DNA of 64,000 bases from Sphingomonas hylomeconis (GTDB lineage: Bacteria; Pseudomonadota; Alphaproteobacteria; Sphingomonadales; Sphingomonadaceae): contig NZ_JANQBK010000001.1 in NCBI RefSeq assembly GCF_025370105.1, positions 682,001-746,000 on the forward strand, given 5' to 3'. The translations under genes and the position numbers were made by a program. The notes beneath the pieces were generated by a model, which was not told the DNA's origin, did no database searches, and was given only the letters and a program-made list of their open reading frames with translations. Below, in pieces: positions 35,438 to 45,233 of this stretch. Every line of letters begins with the position of its first letter. Position 1 is the stretch's first letter.

Positions 35438-36027
35438 CCGCGCTCGATCCGGTAGTGGATCGGCTTGAACGTGCCACCGTTGCTGTCCGGCGCGGAGCAG
35501 GCAGTGAGGCCGATGATCAGATCCATGTGCGCACGAAAGGCGATGTGGTCGCCCGCCTTGCTGATCGGGGGCAGGACCTTGAGCTTGCCGGTCTCGCCGT
35601 CGATCGGCACGTTCATGAAGCAGTTGAACGCGGTCGGGATCTGATCGGGCAGGATGCCGTGTGGTTCGAGCGCCGCCGCGAGGTTGCCGAAGCAGCCGCG
35701 ATGCGGCTGCAGCTTCGGGTAGAAATGGTGGAACGTATCGTAGGAGCAGGGCGTGAGCAGAAAATCGTGCCGGCCGACCGTATCCTCGATGATGCCGAGC
35801 ATCGGCCGGCTGCGGTTCGAATAAAGCTGATGGCCGGTCGTCAGATAAATCGTCTCGGCATAATCGAGCGTACGACCCGACGAGATGACTTCCGCCACGT
35901 CCTCGGCATTGAAGGCGAGCAGATCGGCGACCTGCTCACCGCGCGGATCGATCACGATCAGCGTGTCGCCCTGGTTGAGCGTAAAGGCGGTGCCGCTGCG
36001 CTCGGGAATTTCGACAGTCTCGCTCAC
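35434..36027 (-). CDS. DUF1989 (urea-carboxylase-associated) family protein
   Basis: 197 residues. GDTLIVIDPRGEQVADLLAF, LTPCSYDTFHHFYP, HRGCFGNLAAALEPHGI and FNCFMNVPID with conserved Cys and His are family features. Relatives known as urea-carboxylase-associated proteins form the carboxyguanidine deiminase of guanidine utilisation. GTG start at 36027 overlaps the upstream gene's stop (GTGA). Coupled to a GntA-like guanidino N-hydroxylase, so a role in guanidino-nitrogen metabolism is likely. A single DUF1989 gene and no urea carboxylase are visible. Confidence 0.87.
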   Translation of the reverse strand: MSETVEIPERSGTAFTLNQGDTLIVIDPRGEQVADLLAFNAEDVAEVISSGRTLDYAETIYLTTGHQLYSNRSRPMLGIIEDTVGRHDFLLTPCSYDTFHHFYPKLQPHRGCFGNLAAALEPHGILPDQIPTAFNCFMNVPIDGETGKLKVLPPISKAGDHIAFRAHMDLIIGLTACSAPDSNGGTFKPIHYRIERG

Positions 36028-36731
36028 TTGGACGCACCGGCATAGTGGAACGGACATTTCCATTGATCGTCAACCATCCGGCCGGAATATTGCCGTGCCT
36101 CGCTGGCATCGCCGTGGCGCGCCAACATCGGGTTGCGGCTGCCGGCGAGCGCCTCGTCCCGAACCATGATCTTTTCGCGCATATTCTCGTACTTGTTCTG
36201 CGCGCGCAGCGTTTCGAACTGATCATGCAGGTTGAAGACCATGGTCGGGCGCGGGAAGCGGCGCGCCGGGCGGCTTGCGTTGGGGTGCAGCCCGACGATG
36301 AAGAACGCCTCGCCACCGAAGCTCAGCGAGAAATGTGGGCTTTCCGGATCGTGGCTGACGGCATCGTCATAGCGCTGACCGCGCCATACATCCTTGTCGG
36401 AGATCGATTGCGCGCGCTTCCACAGCTGCTTTTCGAATTCGGCTTCGCTGAGATCATCCGGCCCTTCGAACACCACGGCGAAGCTGCGGAACAGCGCGGG
36501 CTCTTCCTTATACGCTTCGGCGAAGCGCAGCAGGCCGTCATGGATGCGCAGATCGTCCCAGCCGCTATCGATGCGGTTGCAGGCGAGCACGTGCAACGTT
36601 CCCTTGGCCAGCGCCGCCTTGGCGCCGACACAGGGGAAATCCATCTCGGAGACGCGCGCATGCATCATCGCTTCGAGTTCGGCCTGCGCTTCGTGCTGCC
36701 ATTTGAACAGGGGGGTCTGGGGTGCTGGCAT
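36024..36731 (-). CDS. gntA: GntA-like (YqcI/YcgG family) haem-dependent N-hydroxylase
   Basis: 235 residues. GLHPNASRPARRF and VFNLHDQFE form the family signature with the probable haem His, and FPCVGAKAALAKGT is the N-terminal element. GntA of guanitoxin synthesis N-hydroxylates a guanidino group with haem and oxygen; most family members have unknown substrates. Forms a two-gene operon with the DUF1989 gene (GTGA overlap). No guanitoxin cluster is present, so the natural substrate may be arginine or another guanidine compound. Symbol is family-level. Confidence 0.83.
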   Translation of the reverse strand: MPAPQTPLFKWQHEAQAELEAMMHARVSEMDFPCVGAKAALAKGTLHVLACNRIDSGWDDLRIHDGLLRFAEAYKEEPALFRSFAVVFEGPDDLSEAEFEKQLWKRAQSISDKDVWRGQRYDDAVSHDPESPHFSLSFGGEAFFIVGLHPNASRPARRFPRPTMVFNLHDQFETLRAQNKYENMREKIMVRDEALAGSRNPMLARHGDASEARQYSGRMVDDQWKCPFHYAGASK

Positions 36732-36807
36732 AGTTGGGGAGAGACGCGCGGGCGGGGCGTCTGTTCCTGGGATTCTGACTGATACGGATCAGGCGTGTCG
36801 TCACACC

Positions 36808-36901
36808 ACCGTCATCCTGAACCAGATTCAGGATCCATCGTGCCTCACATCCGACCGTCCCTAGGGGCACGATGGATGCTGACCTTCGTCAGGATGACGG
36901 T
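36808..36901. repeat. intergenic palindromic repeat, GTCATCCTGA type
   Basis: Mirror arms of about 35 nt beginning CCGTCATCCTGA and ending TCAGGATGACGG with an inner CCATCGTGCC/GGCACGATGG pair. Lies between the GntA-like gene and hmgA. Related in style, not in sequence, to the CCCGG-type units. Confidence 0.8.
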
Positions 36902-36916
36902 AATGTGAGGGTTTCC

Positions 36917-38203
36917 CTATGCTTCAGGCAGCTGCGCTTTTGGGAAGCCGGTCCAGGCCTGGTCGTAATCGTCGTCCAGCGCGCTGGTTTGCAGCGCGAA
37001 ATCGGTCGGGCGGAACACCCAGCGGCTTTCGATCATGAACGCCATCGTGCCGTCGATCTTGTGCGGCTGGAGCGCGGCATTGCTCGCCGCGGTCCAGGTG
37101 GCGACGTCGGGGCCGTGGCCGCTCATCTGATTGTGCAAGGAGAGCGCGCCGGGGCGGAAACCCTCGGCCTTGGCGTCGTACTGGCCAGTGATCAGGCCCA
37201 TGCACTCGCTCATCGTGTTGCGGTGGAACCAGGGCGGGCGGAACGTGTCCTCCGCCACCATCCAGCGCGGCGGGAAGATGACGAAATCGACGTTCGCCGT
37301 GCCGGGCATGTCGCTGGGCGAGGTGAGCACGGTGAAGATCGAGGGGTCGGGATGATCGAAGCTGATGCTGCCGATCGTGTTGAAGCGCGCGAGATCGTAT
37401 TTCCACGGTGCGTAATTGCCGTGCCAGGCGACGACGTCGAGCGGCGAGCGGCCGAGCTCAGTGGTCCACAAGCTGCCGAGGAATTTGTGCACCAGTTCGT
37501 AGTCGCCCTCGACATCCTCGAACCAGGCGACCGGCGTTTCGAAATCGCGCGGATTGGCGAGGCCGTTGGCGCCGATCGGCCCGAGATCGGGCAGGCGGAA
37601 GGGCGCGCCATGGTTTTCCGCGACATAGCCGCGCGCGGCGCCATCCGGCAGCGTGACGCGAAAGCGGACGCCGCGTGGGATCAGCGCGATCTCGCCCGGC
37701 TTGACGTCGATCCGGCCGAGTTCGGTGAGCAGGGTGAGTGCGCCTTGCTCGGGGAGGATCAGCAGTTCGCCGTCGCCGCTGACGAAGGCGCGGTTCTGCA
37801 TGTCCTTGCCGGCGCGGTAGAGGTGCATCGCGACGCCGGTCTGCGTGGCGGGGCCTTCGCCGGCGACGAGCATCGTGGTGAGGCTGTCGAGCCAGTCCTG
37901 CGGTTCGATGTCGAGCGGGCCCCAGCGCAAGCGATTGGGCGCGAAGGGGGCGTCGACCGTGCCGGGGGCGAACAGCCTGGCGCCTTCGTAGCGCGTGAAG
38001 GCGGGGTGCGCGGCGCTGGGGCGCAGGCGGTACAGCCATGAGCGGCGGTTCTCGGCGCGTGGCGCGGTGAAGGCGGTGCCGCTGAGCTGCTCGGCATAGA
38101 GGCCGTAGGGCGGTTTCTGCGGCGAATTGCGCCCGATCGGCAGCGCGCCGGGGACGGCCTCGCTGGCGAAGTGGTTGCCGAAGCCGGTCATGTATAGGGG
38201 CAT
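36917..38203 (-). CDS. hmgA: homogentisate 1,2-dioxygenase
   Basis: Opens the ring of homogentisate to maleylacetoacetate in tyrosine catabolism; 428 residues. [13 protein letters not shown] and the C-terminal region with [11 protein letters not shown] (iron ligand His and nearby Glu) and SGHGPD are conserved. The ATG at 38203 is chosen; longer readings run through an intergenic repeat. Lies downstream of hppD on the same strand with a 144-nt repeat-bearing gap. Confidence 0.96.
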   Translation of the reverse strand: MPLYMTGFGNHFASEAVPGALPIGRNSPQKPPYGLYAEQLSGTAFTAPRAENRRSWLYRLRPSAAHPAFTRYEGARLFAPGTVDAPFAPNRLRWGPLDIEPQDWLDSLTTMLVAGEGPATQTGVAMHLYRAGKDMQNRAFVSGDGELLILPEQGALTLLTELGRIDVKPGEIALIPRGVRFRVTLPDGAARGYVAENHGAPFRLPDLGPIGANGLANPRDFETPVAWFEDVEGDYELVHKFLGSLWTTELGRSPLDVVAWHGNYAPWKYDLARFNTIGSISFDHPDPSIFTVLTSPSDMPGTANVDFVIFPPRWMVAEDTFRPPWFHRNTMSECMGLITGQYDAKAEGFRPGALSLHNQMSGHGPDVATWTAASNAALQPHKIDGTMAFMIESRWVFRPTDFALQTSALDDDYDQAWTGFPKAQLPEA

Positions 38204-38213
38204 GGCTTTGGTC

Positions 38214-38345
38214 CTTAATTCCCTCTCCCATCGGGAGAGGGAGGGAGGAGCGAAGCGACGGAAGGGTGAGATGACTGGCGTGGCCAACGTCGCCCTCATC
38301 CGGCGCTTCGCGCCACCTTCTCCCGGAGGGAGAAGGGTTTTAGGG
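38214..38345. repeat. intergenic repeat, CCCTCTCC type
   Basis: Two related palindromic units (CCTCTCCCATCGGGAGAGGG and CTTCTCCCGGAGGGAGAAGG) flank a spacer rich in CGAAGCG/CGCTTCG pairs. Found between hppD and hmgA; may fold in the transcript and uncouple the two genes. Confidence 0.7.
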
Positions 38346-38347
38346 GT

Positions 38348-39430
38348 TTAAGCGTCGGTCTTTTCAGCGGCACCCGGCACGACGCCGCGACGGATCTGGT
38401 CGAGCTCGATGCTCTCGAACAGGGCCTTGAAATTGCCCTCGCCGAAGCCGTCATTTCCTTTCCGCTGAATAATCTCGAAGAAGATCGGGCCGACCATATT
38501 CTCGGTGAAGATCTGCAGCAGCAGGCCACCGCCGGTTTCCGGCGCGCCGTCGATCAGGATGTCGCGCTTGCGCATCTCCTCGACGTCGTGGTCGTGGCCG
38601 GGGAGACGCTTGTCGATCAGGTCGAAATAGGTCTGCGGCGTGGTCTGGAAGCGGATGCCGTTGGCGCGCAGCGTGTCGACCGTCTTGAAGATGTCGTCGG
38701 TCGCGAGTGCCAGATGCTGGATGCCTTCGCCCTTATAATCCTTGATGAATTCCTCGATCTGGGAATGCTCGTCCTGGCTTTCGTTCAAGGGGATGCGGAT
38801 CTTGTCGTCGGGTGCGGTCATCGCCTTGCTGAACAGGCCGGTCGACTGGCCCTCGATGTCGAAATAGCGGATCTGGCGGAAGTTGAAGATGCGCTCGTAA
38901 TAATCCGCCCAATAGGCCATCCGCCCGCGCTGCAGATTGTGCGTGAGGTGATCGAGCGTGTGCAGGCCGACGCTGTTGTCGTCCGGCGTCGTGCCCGCGA
39001 CGGGCGTGAAATCGGTCTCGTAGATGCGCGACTTCTCGTCGACGAGGTACAGATTGGCGCCGCCAATGCCCTCGATCGCCGGGATGTCGAGCTCGCCCGG
39101 GCCATGTTCGCCCTTCACCGCCGCCGCGCCGCGCTCGAGCGCGAGCTTGAGCGCCTGTTCCCCGTCGGCGACGCGGAACGCCATCGCGTTGGCGCTCGGG
39201 CCATGCGCGTTGCGGAAGCCGGCGACCTGGCCCGCTTCGTCCATGTTGAGCAGGAAGTTGATGTCGCCCTGTGCATAGCGGCGGACGTTTTTCGATTTGT
39301 GGTTGCCGACATGGGTGAAGCCCATCTTGACGAACAGGCCGGCCAGCGCCTCGGGATCGGGCGAGGTGAATTCGACGAATTCGAAGCCGTTCAGGCCCAT
39401 CGGATTGGCGGTCGCTGGCAGGTCGGTCAT
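38348..39430 (-). CDS. hppD: 4-hydroxyphenylpyruvate dioxygenase
   Basis: Fe(II) dioxygenase converting 4-hydroxyphenylpyruvate to homogentisate, 360 residues. Iron ligands are visible as HTLDHLTHN (first His), IQHLALAT (second His) and IFFEIIQRKG (Glu). ATG at 39430; the longer reading has no conserved N-terminus. Works directly before HmgA, which lies downstream. Divergent from a DUF1275/MarR pair that may regulate it. Confidence 0.96.
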   Translation of the reverse strand: MTDLPATANPMGLNGFEFVEFTSPDPEALAGLFVKMGFTHVGNHKSKNVRRYAQGDINFLLNMDEAGQVAGFRNAHGPSANAMAFRVADGEQALKLALERGAAAVKGEHGPGELDIPAIEGIGGANLYLVDEKSRIYETDFTPVAGTTPDDNSVGLHTLDHLTHNLQRGRMAYWADYYERIFNFRQIRYFDIEGQSTGLFSKAMTAPDDKIRIPLNESQDEHSQIEEFIKDYKGEGIQHLALATDDIFKTVDTLRANGIRFQTTPQTYFDLIDKRLPGHDHDVEEMRKRDILIDGAPETGGGLLLQIFTENMVGPIFFEIIQRKGNDGFGEGNFKALFESIELDQIRRGVVPGAAEKTDA

Positions 39431-39539
39431 GATCTCTCTCCGGTCACTCAACTGGTAACAGATGAAACTAGGTACGCGATGTTTACCCGCGCGTCCAGCG
39501 CTGCTCGCCAAGCGCGCGTCGCGCGGCTAGGCTGGCCGG

Positions 39540-40193
39540 GTGACTTCGATCGATCATCCCGAACGTGTGCTGGCGGTATTGCTGTCGGCGGCGGCGGGCT
39601 ATGTCGATGCGGTCGGCTTTCTGGCGAGCGGCGGCTATTTCATGTCGTTCATGAGCGGCAATTCGACCCGGCTGGGGGTCGGGCTGGCGGGCGGCTCGGC
39701 CGCGGCGGCGATCGCCGGCGGGTTGATCCTGCTGTTCGTCGCGGGGGTGACGGCGGGATCGCTGATCGGCCGCGTCGCGCGGGCCCGGCGGCGGGCCTGC
39801 GTGCTGGCGACGATCGCCGCGCTGCTGGCGCTGGCGGCGTTGCTCGGCGATGCCGGCCGGCTGTGGCCGGCCTGCGCGGTGATGGCGATCGCGATGGGGA
39901 TGGAGAATACGGTGTTCGAACAGGATGGCGAAGTGCGGATCGGGCTGACCTATATGACCGGGCGGCTGGTCAAGGTCGGGCAGCGGCTGGCGGCGGCGCT
40001 GGCGGGCGAGGACCGCTGGAGCTGGCTGCCGCATGTCCTGTTATGGTCGGGGCTGATCGCCGGCGGCGCGGCGGGCGCGGCGAGCTTCGCGGCGTGGCGG
40101 CTCGATGCCTTGTGGCTTGTCGCCTCGGGCATGGCCGTGCTGGCCGTGCTGATGCTGGTGGGGCCGTTGCGGGCGCGGGAGAGCAGGACGTGA
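39540..40193 (+). CDS. DUF1275 (YoaK) family membrane protein
   Basis: 217 residues, six membrane helices, with AAGYVDAVGFLASGGYFMSFMSGNSTR near the start (shown: GYVDAVGFL, FMSGNSTR) and GLTYMTGRLV, the family marks. Function of the family is not known; transport is suspected. GTG start. Overlaps the MarR gene by 4 nt. Confidence 0.85.
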   Translation: MTSIDHPERVLAVLLSAAAGYVDAVGFLASGGYFMSFMSGNSTRLGVGLAGGSAAAAIAGGLILLFVAGVTAGSLIGRVARARRRACVLATIAALLALAALLGDAGRLWPACAVMAIAMGMENTVFEQDGEVRIGLTYMTGRLVKVGQRLAAALAGEDRWSWLPHVLLWSGLIAGGAAGAASFAAWRLDALWLVASGMAVLAVLMLVGPLRARESRT

Positions 40194-40648
40194 CGGCCGG
40201 CAAGACGACACTGAGGCTCGACGATTTCCTGCCGTATCGCCTGTCGGTCGCGTCGAACCGCGTGTCGTCGGCGATCGCCACGGCCTATCAGGCGCTGTTC
40301 GGGCTCAGGATCGCCGAGTGGCGGCTGATCGCGGTGATCGCCGAGGGGCAGGGGATGACGCAGCAGGCGCTGGGCGCGGCGACGCGGATGGACAAGGTGA
40401 CGGTCAGCCGCGCGGCGATCGCTTTGGTCGATCGCGGCCTGGTCGCGCGGCAGCCGAACGCGCAGGACCAGCGCTCGCATCTCCTGTCGCTGACCGCGGC
40501 GGGGCAGGATCTGTACGAGAGCGTGGCGCCCAAGGCGCTGGAACTCGAAGCGCGGATTTTCGGCGGGTTTTCGCCGAAGGAACTGGCGGCGTTTCGTGCG
40601 GTGCTCGACCGGCTCGAGGCATCGGCGGCGGCGCTCGACCCGGAATAG
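40190..40648 (+). CDS. MarR-family transcriptional regulator
   Basis: 152-residue winged-helix protein: RIAEWRLIAVIAEG, MTQQALGAATRMDKVTVSRAAIALVDRG (recognition helix part VTVSRAAI) and a wing with QDQRSHLLSLT. GTG start overlaps the DUF1275 stop. Divergent to hppD across the DUF1275 gene, it may respond to an aromatic acid and control tyrosine breakdown, an inference from position. Confidence 0.9.
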   Translation: MTAGKTTLRLDDFLPYRLSVASNRVSSAIATAYQALFGLRIAEWRLIAVIAEGQGMTQQALGAATRMDKVTVSRAAIALVDRGLVARQPNAQDQRSHLLSLTAAGQDLYESVAPKALELEARIFGGFSPKELAAFRAVLDRLEASAAALDPE

Positions 40649-40652
40649 GCTC

Positions 40653-40759
40653 CGTCATCCCGGACTTGGTCCGGGATCCAACTTGCGGCTTAGAATGGGT
40701 GTCGCCCTGATGTGCAGCGCTTGCGGCACGTTGGATCCCGGACCGAGCCCGGGATGACG
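40653..40759. repeat. intergenic palindromic repeat, CGTCATCCCGG type
   Basis: Two 30-nt arms that are reverse complements at 28 of 30 positions, 47 nt apart, between the MarR gene and malate synthase. Same family as 22743-22838. Confidence 0.85.
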
Positions 40760-40867
40760 ACATGGGGAGGGGGGCGCGAACTCGCTGGTTGCGGGAATTG
40801 GGGGCGGGCTTTAAGCGGCTTCTGGTCCTCCCCAGGCGTCGTTCGTTTCGAACCCCAAGGAGATATC

Positions 40868-42940
40868 ATGCCTGCAATGCTCGATCGTGCCGGATTGTCC
40901 GTGGCCGAACCGCTGGTGCGTTTCGTCGAGGAGGCGGTGCTGCCCGGCCTGACGATCGATGCGGCCGCCTGGTGGCAGGGGGCGGCGGAGATCTTTGCGC
41001 GGTTCACGCCGGAAAATGCCGCGCTGCTGGCGGTTCGCGACGAACTCCAGGCCAAGATCGACGCGCGCTACCAGGCGGGCGAGGGGGTCGATGAGGCCTA
41101 TCTGCGCGAGATCGGCTATCTGGTGCCCGAGCCCGCGCCGTTCACGATCGGCACGAATAACGTGGATGCGGAAGTCGCGACAATGGCCGGTCCGCAACTG
41201 GTCGTGCCGATCCTCAACGCGCGCTTCCTGCTCAACGCCGCCAATGCGCGCTGGGGGAGCCTGTACGACGCTTATTATGGCACCGATGCGCTGCCGGGGA
41301 CCGCGGTGCCGGGCGGCTATGATCCGGTGCGCGGCGCCCAGGTGGTCGCGGCGGCCAAGGCGTTTCTCGATACCGCCGTGCCGCTGGCACAGGGCTCCTG
41401 GACCGAATTGCGCGACGCTCAGCCCGAATTGGCCAACCCTGCGCAGTTGATCGCACGCAAGGGTGCGTCATGGCTGTTCGAACATCACGGTCTTCACATC
41501 GTAGTGGTGGTCGATCGCACCCATCCGATCGGACGGGACGATGCATCGGGGATCGCCGACGTCATCCTGGAATCGGCACTGACGACGATCTGCGACCTCG
41601 AGGATTCGATCGCCGCGGTCGATGCCGAGGACAAGGTCGCGGCCTATGCCAATTGGCTCGGGCTGATGACCGGAGAACTCGAGGAGGTGTTCGAGAAGGG
41701 CGGCAAGACGATCACGCGCCGGCTCAATCCCGATCGCAGCTATGATGACGGCACGACGTTGCCGGGGCGCAGCCTGTTATTCGTCCGCAATGTCGGCCAT
41801 TTGATGACCACGCCTGCAGTGCGGCTCGCCGATGGCCGCGATGCGCCCGAGGGCATTCTCGACGCGATCGTCACCAGCACGATCGCGCTCTACGACCTGC
41901 GCAAGCTGGGGAAGTTCCAGAACAGCCGCGCCGGCTCGGTCTATATCGTCAAGCCGAAGATGCACGGCCCCGCCGAATGCGCCTTCACCGACGCGCTGTT
42001 CGACGCGGTCGAGGATCTGATCGGGGTCGAGCGGCACACGATCAAGGTCGGGGTGATGGACGAGGAGCGCCGCACCTCGGCCAATCTCGCCGCCTGCATC
42101 TTCGCGGTGAAGGACCGCATCGCCTTCATCAACACCGGCTTCCTCGATCGCACCGGCGACGAGATGCACACCGCGATGCGCGCCGGGCCGATGATCCCCA
42201 AGGCGGAGATGAAGGCGAGCGACTGGATCAAGGCCTATGAGGATCGCAATGTGCGGATCGGGCTGGCGGCGGGCCTGTCGGGCAAGGCGCAGATCGGCAA
42301 GGGCATGTGGGCTGCGCCCGACCGGATGGCCGATATGATGGACCAGAAGATCGCGCATCCGATGTCGGGCGCGAACACGGCCTGGGTGCCGTCGCCGACC
42401 GCGGCGACGCTGCACGCGATGCACTATCACCAGGTCGACGTGTTCGCGCGGCAGAAGGAGATCGCTGCGGAAGCGGTGCCGGGGCTGGATCGGTTGCTCG
42501 CCGTGCCGGTGGCGGGCGGGCGCAACTGGACGGCGGAGGAAGTGCGCGCCGAGCTCGACAACAATGCGCAGGGGATACTGGGCTATGTCGTGCGCTGGAT
42601 CGATCAGGGGGTGGGATGTTCAAAGGTGCCGGATATCCATGACATCGGGCTGATGGAGGATCGCGCGACGCTCCGCATCTCGTCGCAGCATATGGCCAAT
42701 TGGCTGCTGCACGGGGTGGCGACCGCGGCCGATATCGATGCTGCGTTCGAACGGATGGCAGCCAAGGTCGACGCCCAGAATGCCGGCGATGCCCTGTATC
42801 GCCCGATGGCGGGTCATGCCGAAACGAGCCTGGCCTATCAGGCGGCACGCGCGCTGGTGTTCGAGGGCGTGCGCCAGCCGAGCGGTTATACCGAGCCGTT
42901 GCTGCATGCCTATCGGCTGCGCGTAAAGGCGGCGGCGTAA
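40868..42940 (+). CDS. glcB: malate synthase G
   Basis: Condenses glyoxylate and acetyl-CoA to malate; 690 residues, within the G-type length near 720. Conserved parts include [17 protein letters not shown], a substrate Arg/Glu in [24 protein letters not shown] and the C-terminal catalytic Asp in [18 protein letters not shown] strong AAGGAG is upstream of the ATG at 40868. It could use the glyoxylate and acetyl-CoA that the catabolic genes to the left release, but it is not under the TTGTCC operator. Confidence 0.97.
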   Translation: MPAMLDRAGLSVAEPLVRFVEEAVLPGLTIDAAAWWQGAAEIFARFTPENAALLAVRDELQAKIDARYQAGEGVDEAYLREIGYLVPEPAPFTIGTNNVDAEVATMAGPQLVVPILNARFLLNAANARWGSLYDAYYGTDALPGTAVPGGYDPVRGAQVVAAAKAFLDTAVPLAQGSWTELRDAQPELANPAQLIARKGASWLFEHHGLHIVVVVDRTHPIGRDDASGIADVILESALTTICDLEDSIAAVDAEDKVAAYANWLGLMTGELEEVFEKGGKTITRRLNPDRSYDDGTTLPGRSLLFVRNVGHLMTTPAVRLADGRDAPEGILDAIVTSTIALYDLRKLGKFQNSRAGSVYIVKPKMHGPAECAFTDALFDAVEDLIGVERHTIKVGVMDEERRTSANLAACIFAVKDRIAFINTGFLDRTGDEMHTAMRAGPMIPKAEMKASDWIKAYEDRNVRIGLAAGLSGKAQIGKGMWAAPDRMADMMDQKIAHPMSGANTAWVPSPTAATLHAMHYHQVDVFARQKEIAAEAVPGLDRLLAVPVAGGRNWTAEEVRAELDNNAQGILGYVVRWIDQGVGCSKVPDIHDIGLMEDRATLRISSQHMANWLLHGVATAADIDAAFERMAAKVDAQNAGDALYRPMAGHAETSLAYQAARALVFEGVRQPSGYTEPLLHAYRLRVKAAA

Positions 42941-42945
42941 CCGGT

Positions 42946-42991
42946 TTTTCCGCGTGCGTCCCTGGCCGTTGCCGTGGAAACACGCGGAAAA
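42946..42991. terminator. inverted repeat after glcB
   Basis: Perfect 11-bp arms TTTTCCGCGTG and CACGCGGAAAA with a 24-nt loop, 5 nt after the malate synthase stop. Could terminate or protect the transcript; on the plus strand no T-run follows. Confidence 0.45.
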
Positions 42992-43103
42992 GCGCGGATG
43001 GCGTTGAGCCAGCGCGGTAAAGCCGCTAGGAACCAAGCCGATTCCCGTGCGTTAGGCGCGGGAGGTGGGGATTAGACGGTGCCAGCCGCGCCCCTAAGGG
43101 GAA

Positions 43104-45233
43104 GTGTGCGTTTTGACTGGTCTGTGGCTTACGTCGAGTTGGGTAGCATTGGCTTTGGCGGGCGCGACGCCCGTGCAGCAGGCGCCAGCCCCTGAAACCG
43201 TCCAGGCTCAGCCGGTCGATCCTGATCAGAATCAGCCGATCGTTTCCGACCCCGAATTCGATGCCGCGCTCCCCGCTTTGTCCGACGACATCAACGCGCC
43301 GCTCGAAGCCATGCCGGCGACGATCCCGCCCGTCGCGACCGTGCCGCCAACGCCGGCGGATGCGGTCTCGCCCGACGGGCAGACGCTGACGCCGGTCGCG
43401 CAGGCCGAGCCAGATCTCGTCGCGCCGCTGCCGACGCTCGGATCCTACGATACCACGCCGCCGGTCGAGCTGGCCGATACCGACGACGAAAAGACCGTCG
43501 TGATCCGCTACGACACCGAGGTGCGCGGGCTGGATGAAATCGAGGCGACCGCGCAGTTCAACGGCCTGTCGGCGCTCAAGGAAGGCGACGGCAAGGCGGC
43601 CAATTCGGCGATGATCGCCGCGCGCGGCCGCGAGGACGAGGCGCTGGCGGTCCGGCTGATGAAGTCGAGGGGCTATTATGACGGCACCGCGATCTCGACG
43701 ATCGAGCAGCCGCCGGCCGCCGACAAGAATGGCCGGATTAAGGCGATCGTCAGCGCGACGCCGGGCAAGGTCTACACCTTGTCCTCGGTGAACATCGTGG
43801 CGGGCGCGGTGACGCCGCCCGATCTGCTGCGCCGTGAATTGCCGCTGGTGGTGGGCGACAAGATCGAGGCCGATCGCGTGCAGGGGGCGGAAGCCAATCT
43901 CGCGCTGAAGCTGCCGCAACAGGGCTATCCTTTCATCACGCTCGGCCAGCGCGACATCCTGCTCGACGACGCCAAATGGACCGGCGATTATACGCTGCCG
44001 GTCGATCCCGGCCCGCGCTCGTCGTTCGGCAGCTATTCGACCGAAGGCAAGCTGGCGTTCGATGCCGAGCATGTCGGCGTGCTCGCGCGCTTCAAGCAGG
44101 GCGAACTGTACGACAATCGCAAGGTCGACGACCTGCGCCAGGCGCTGGTCGCGACGGGGCTGTTTTCGACCGTCTCGGTCGAGCCGGTGCGCACCGGCAC
44201 GCCGGGGCCGGACGGCACCGAGCAGGTCAACCTGCTCGTGCGGCAGGAGGCCGGGCCGCCGCGCTCGCTCGCCGGCAGCGCGGGCTACAGCACGGGGCAG
44301 GGCTTCACGCTCGAGGGCTCGTTCACGCATCGCAACGTGTTCCGCCCGGAAGGCGCGCTGATCGGCACGATCATCGCCGGCACGCAGGAGCAGGGCGCGA
44401 GCGGCACGTTCCGCCGATCGAATGCGGGCAAGCGCGACCGCACGGTGACGCTGACCGCGTCCGCCAACCATTCGAGCTATGATGCGTTCGACGCCTTCAC
44501 CGGCACGCTGTCGGGCCGGATCAGCTATGATTCGACGCCGATCTGGCAGAAGAAGTTCACCTATGCCTTCGGCTTCGAGCTGACCGGCACCAACGAGAGC
44601 GTGTACGATTTCACCACGCAGCAGCGCGAGCGCCGCACCTACGGCATCTTCGCGCTGCCGGGGCAGGTGCTGTTCGACCGGTCCGACAGTCTGCTCAACC
44701 CAACCAAGGGCTATCGCCTCAAGCTGAGCCTGAGCCCCGAGACGTCGGTCAGCGGCGGGGTCAAGCCCTATGCGCGCGTGCTGGTCGAAGGCAGCATCTA
44801 TCAACCGGTGACGGACAGCATCGTGCTTGCCGGGCGAATCCGCGCGGGTACGATCCCCGGCATCGATCGTGACGATCTGGCGCCGTCGCGGCGCTATTAT
44901 GGCGGCGGCGGCGGATCGGTGCGCGGCTATGGCTATCAGCGCCTCGGGCCATTCGATCCCAATGGCGATCCGGTCGGCGGACGCAGCATCAACGAATTCT
45001 CGCTCGAGGCGCGCTATCGCTTCGGCGATTACGGCATCGTGCCGTTCATCGATGGCGGCAACGCCTATGAAGGCGTGATGCCCAAGGGCCAGAACCTGCG
45101 CTACGGCGCCGGGATCGGCGGTCGCTTCTATACCAATTTCGGGCCGATGCGCGTCGATGTCGCGACGCCGCTCAACCCCCGTGAGGGCGACGGCAAGGTC
45201 GCGCTCTATATCTCGATCGGGCAAGCATTCTAA
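43104..45233 (+). CDS. tamA: TamA, outer-membrane Omp85-type translocation component
   Basis: 709 residues: signal peptide (about 1-20), a Pro/Ala-rich region, POTRA domains (about 120-330) and a C-terminal Omp85 barrel ending in Phe (ISIGQAF). Barrel motif GGGGSVRGYGYQRLGP near residue 600 is the RGY lid-lock loop. GTG start. Works with TamB in inserting outer-membrane proteins or lipids; its stop overlaps the tamB start (TAATG). Confidence 0.93.
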   Translation: MCVLTGLWLTSSWVALALAGATPVQQAPAPETVQAQPVDPDQNQPIVSDPEFDAALPALSDDINAPLEAMPATIPPVATVPPTPADAVSPDGQTLTPVAQAEPDLVAPLPTLGSYDTTPPVELADTDDEKTVVIRYDTEVRGLDEIEATAQFNGLSALKEGDGKAANSAMIAARGREDEALAVRLMKSRGYYDGTAISTIEQPPAADKNGRIKAIVSATPGKVYTLSSVNIVAGAVTPPDLLRRELPLVVGDKIEADRVQGAEANLALKLPQQGYPFITLGQRDILLDDAKWTGDYTLPVDPGPRSSFGSYSTEGKLAFDAEHVGVLARFKQGELYDNRKVDDLRQALVATGLFSTVSVEPVRTGTPGPDGTEQVNLLVRQEAGPPRSLAGSAGYSTGQGFTLEGSFTHRNVFRPEGALIGTIIAGTQEQGASGTFRRSNAGKRDRTVTLTASANHSSYDAFDAFTGTLSGRISYDSTPIWQKKFTYAFGFELTGTNESVYDFTTQQRERRTYGIFALPGQVLFDRSDSLLNPTKGYRLKLSLSPETSVSGGVKPYARVLVEGSIYQPVTDSIVLAGRIRAGTIPGIDRDDLAPSRRYYGGGGGSVRGYGYQRLGPFDPNGDPVGGRSINEFSLEARYRFGDYGIVPFIDGGNAYEGVMPKGQNLRYGAGIGGRFYTNFGPMRVDVATPLNPREGDGKVALYISIGQAF

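Noticed and set aside
38588..40189. Extended plus-strand frame before the MarR gene
   Set aside because: The in-frame 534 codons upstream are antisense to hppD and out of frame with DUF1275; the GTG at 40190 is the real start.
43026..45224. 732-codon open frame on the minus strand
   Set aside because: Antisense shadow of tamA; the plus strand has a signal peptide, Omp85 motif and terminal Phe.
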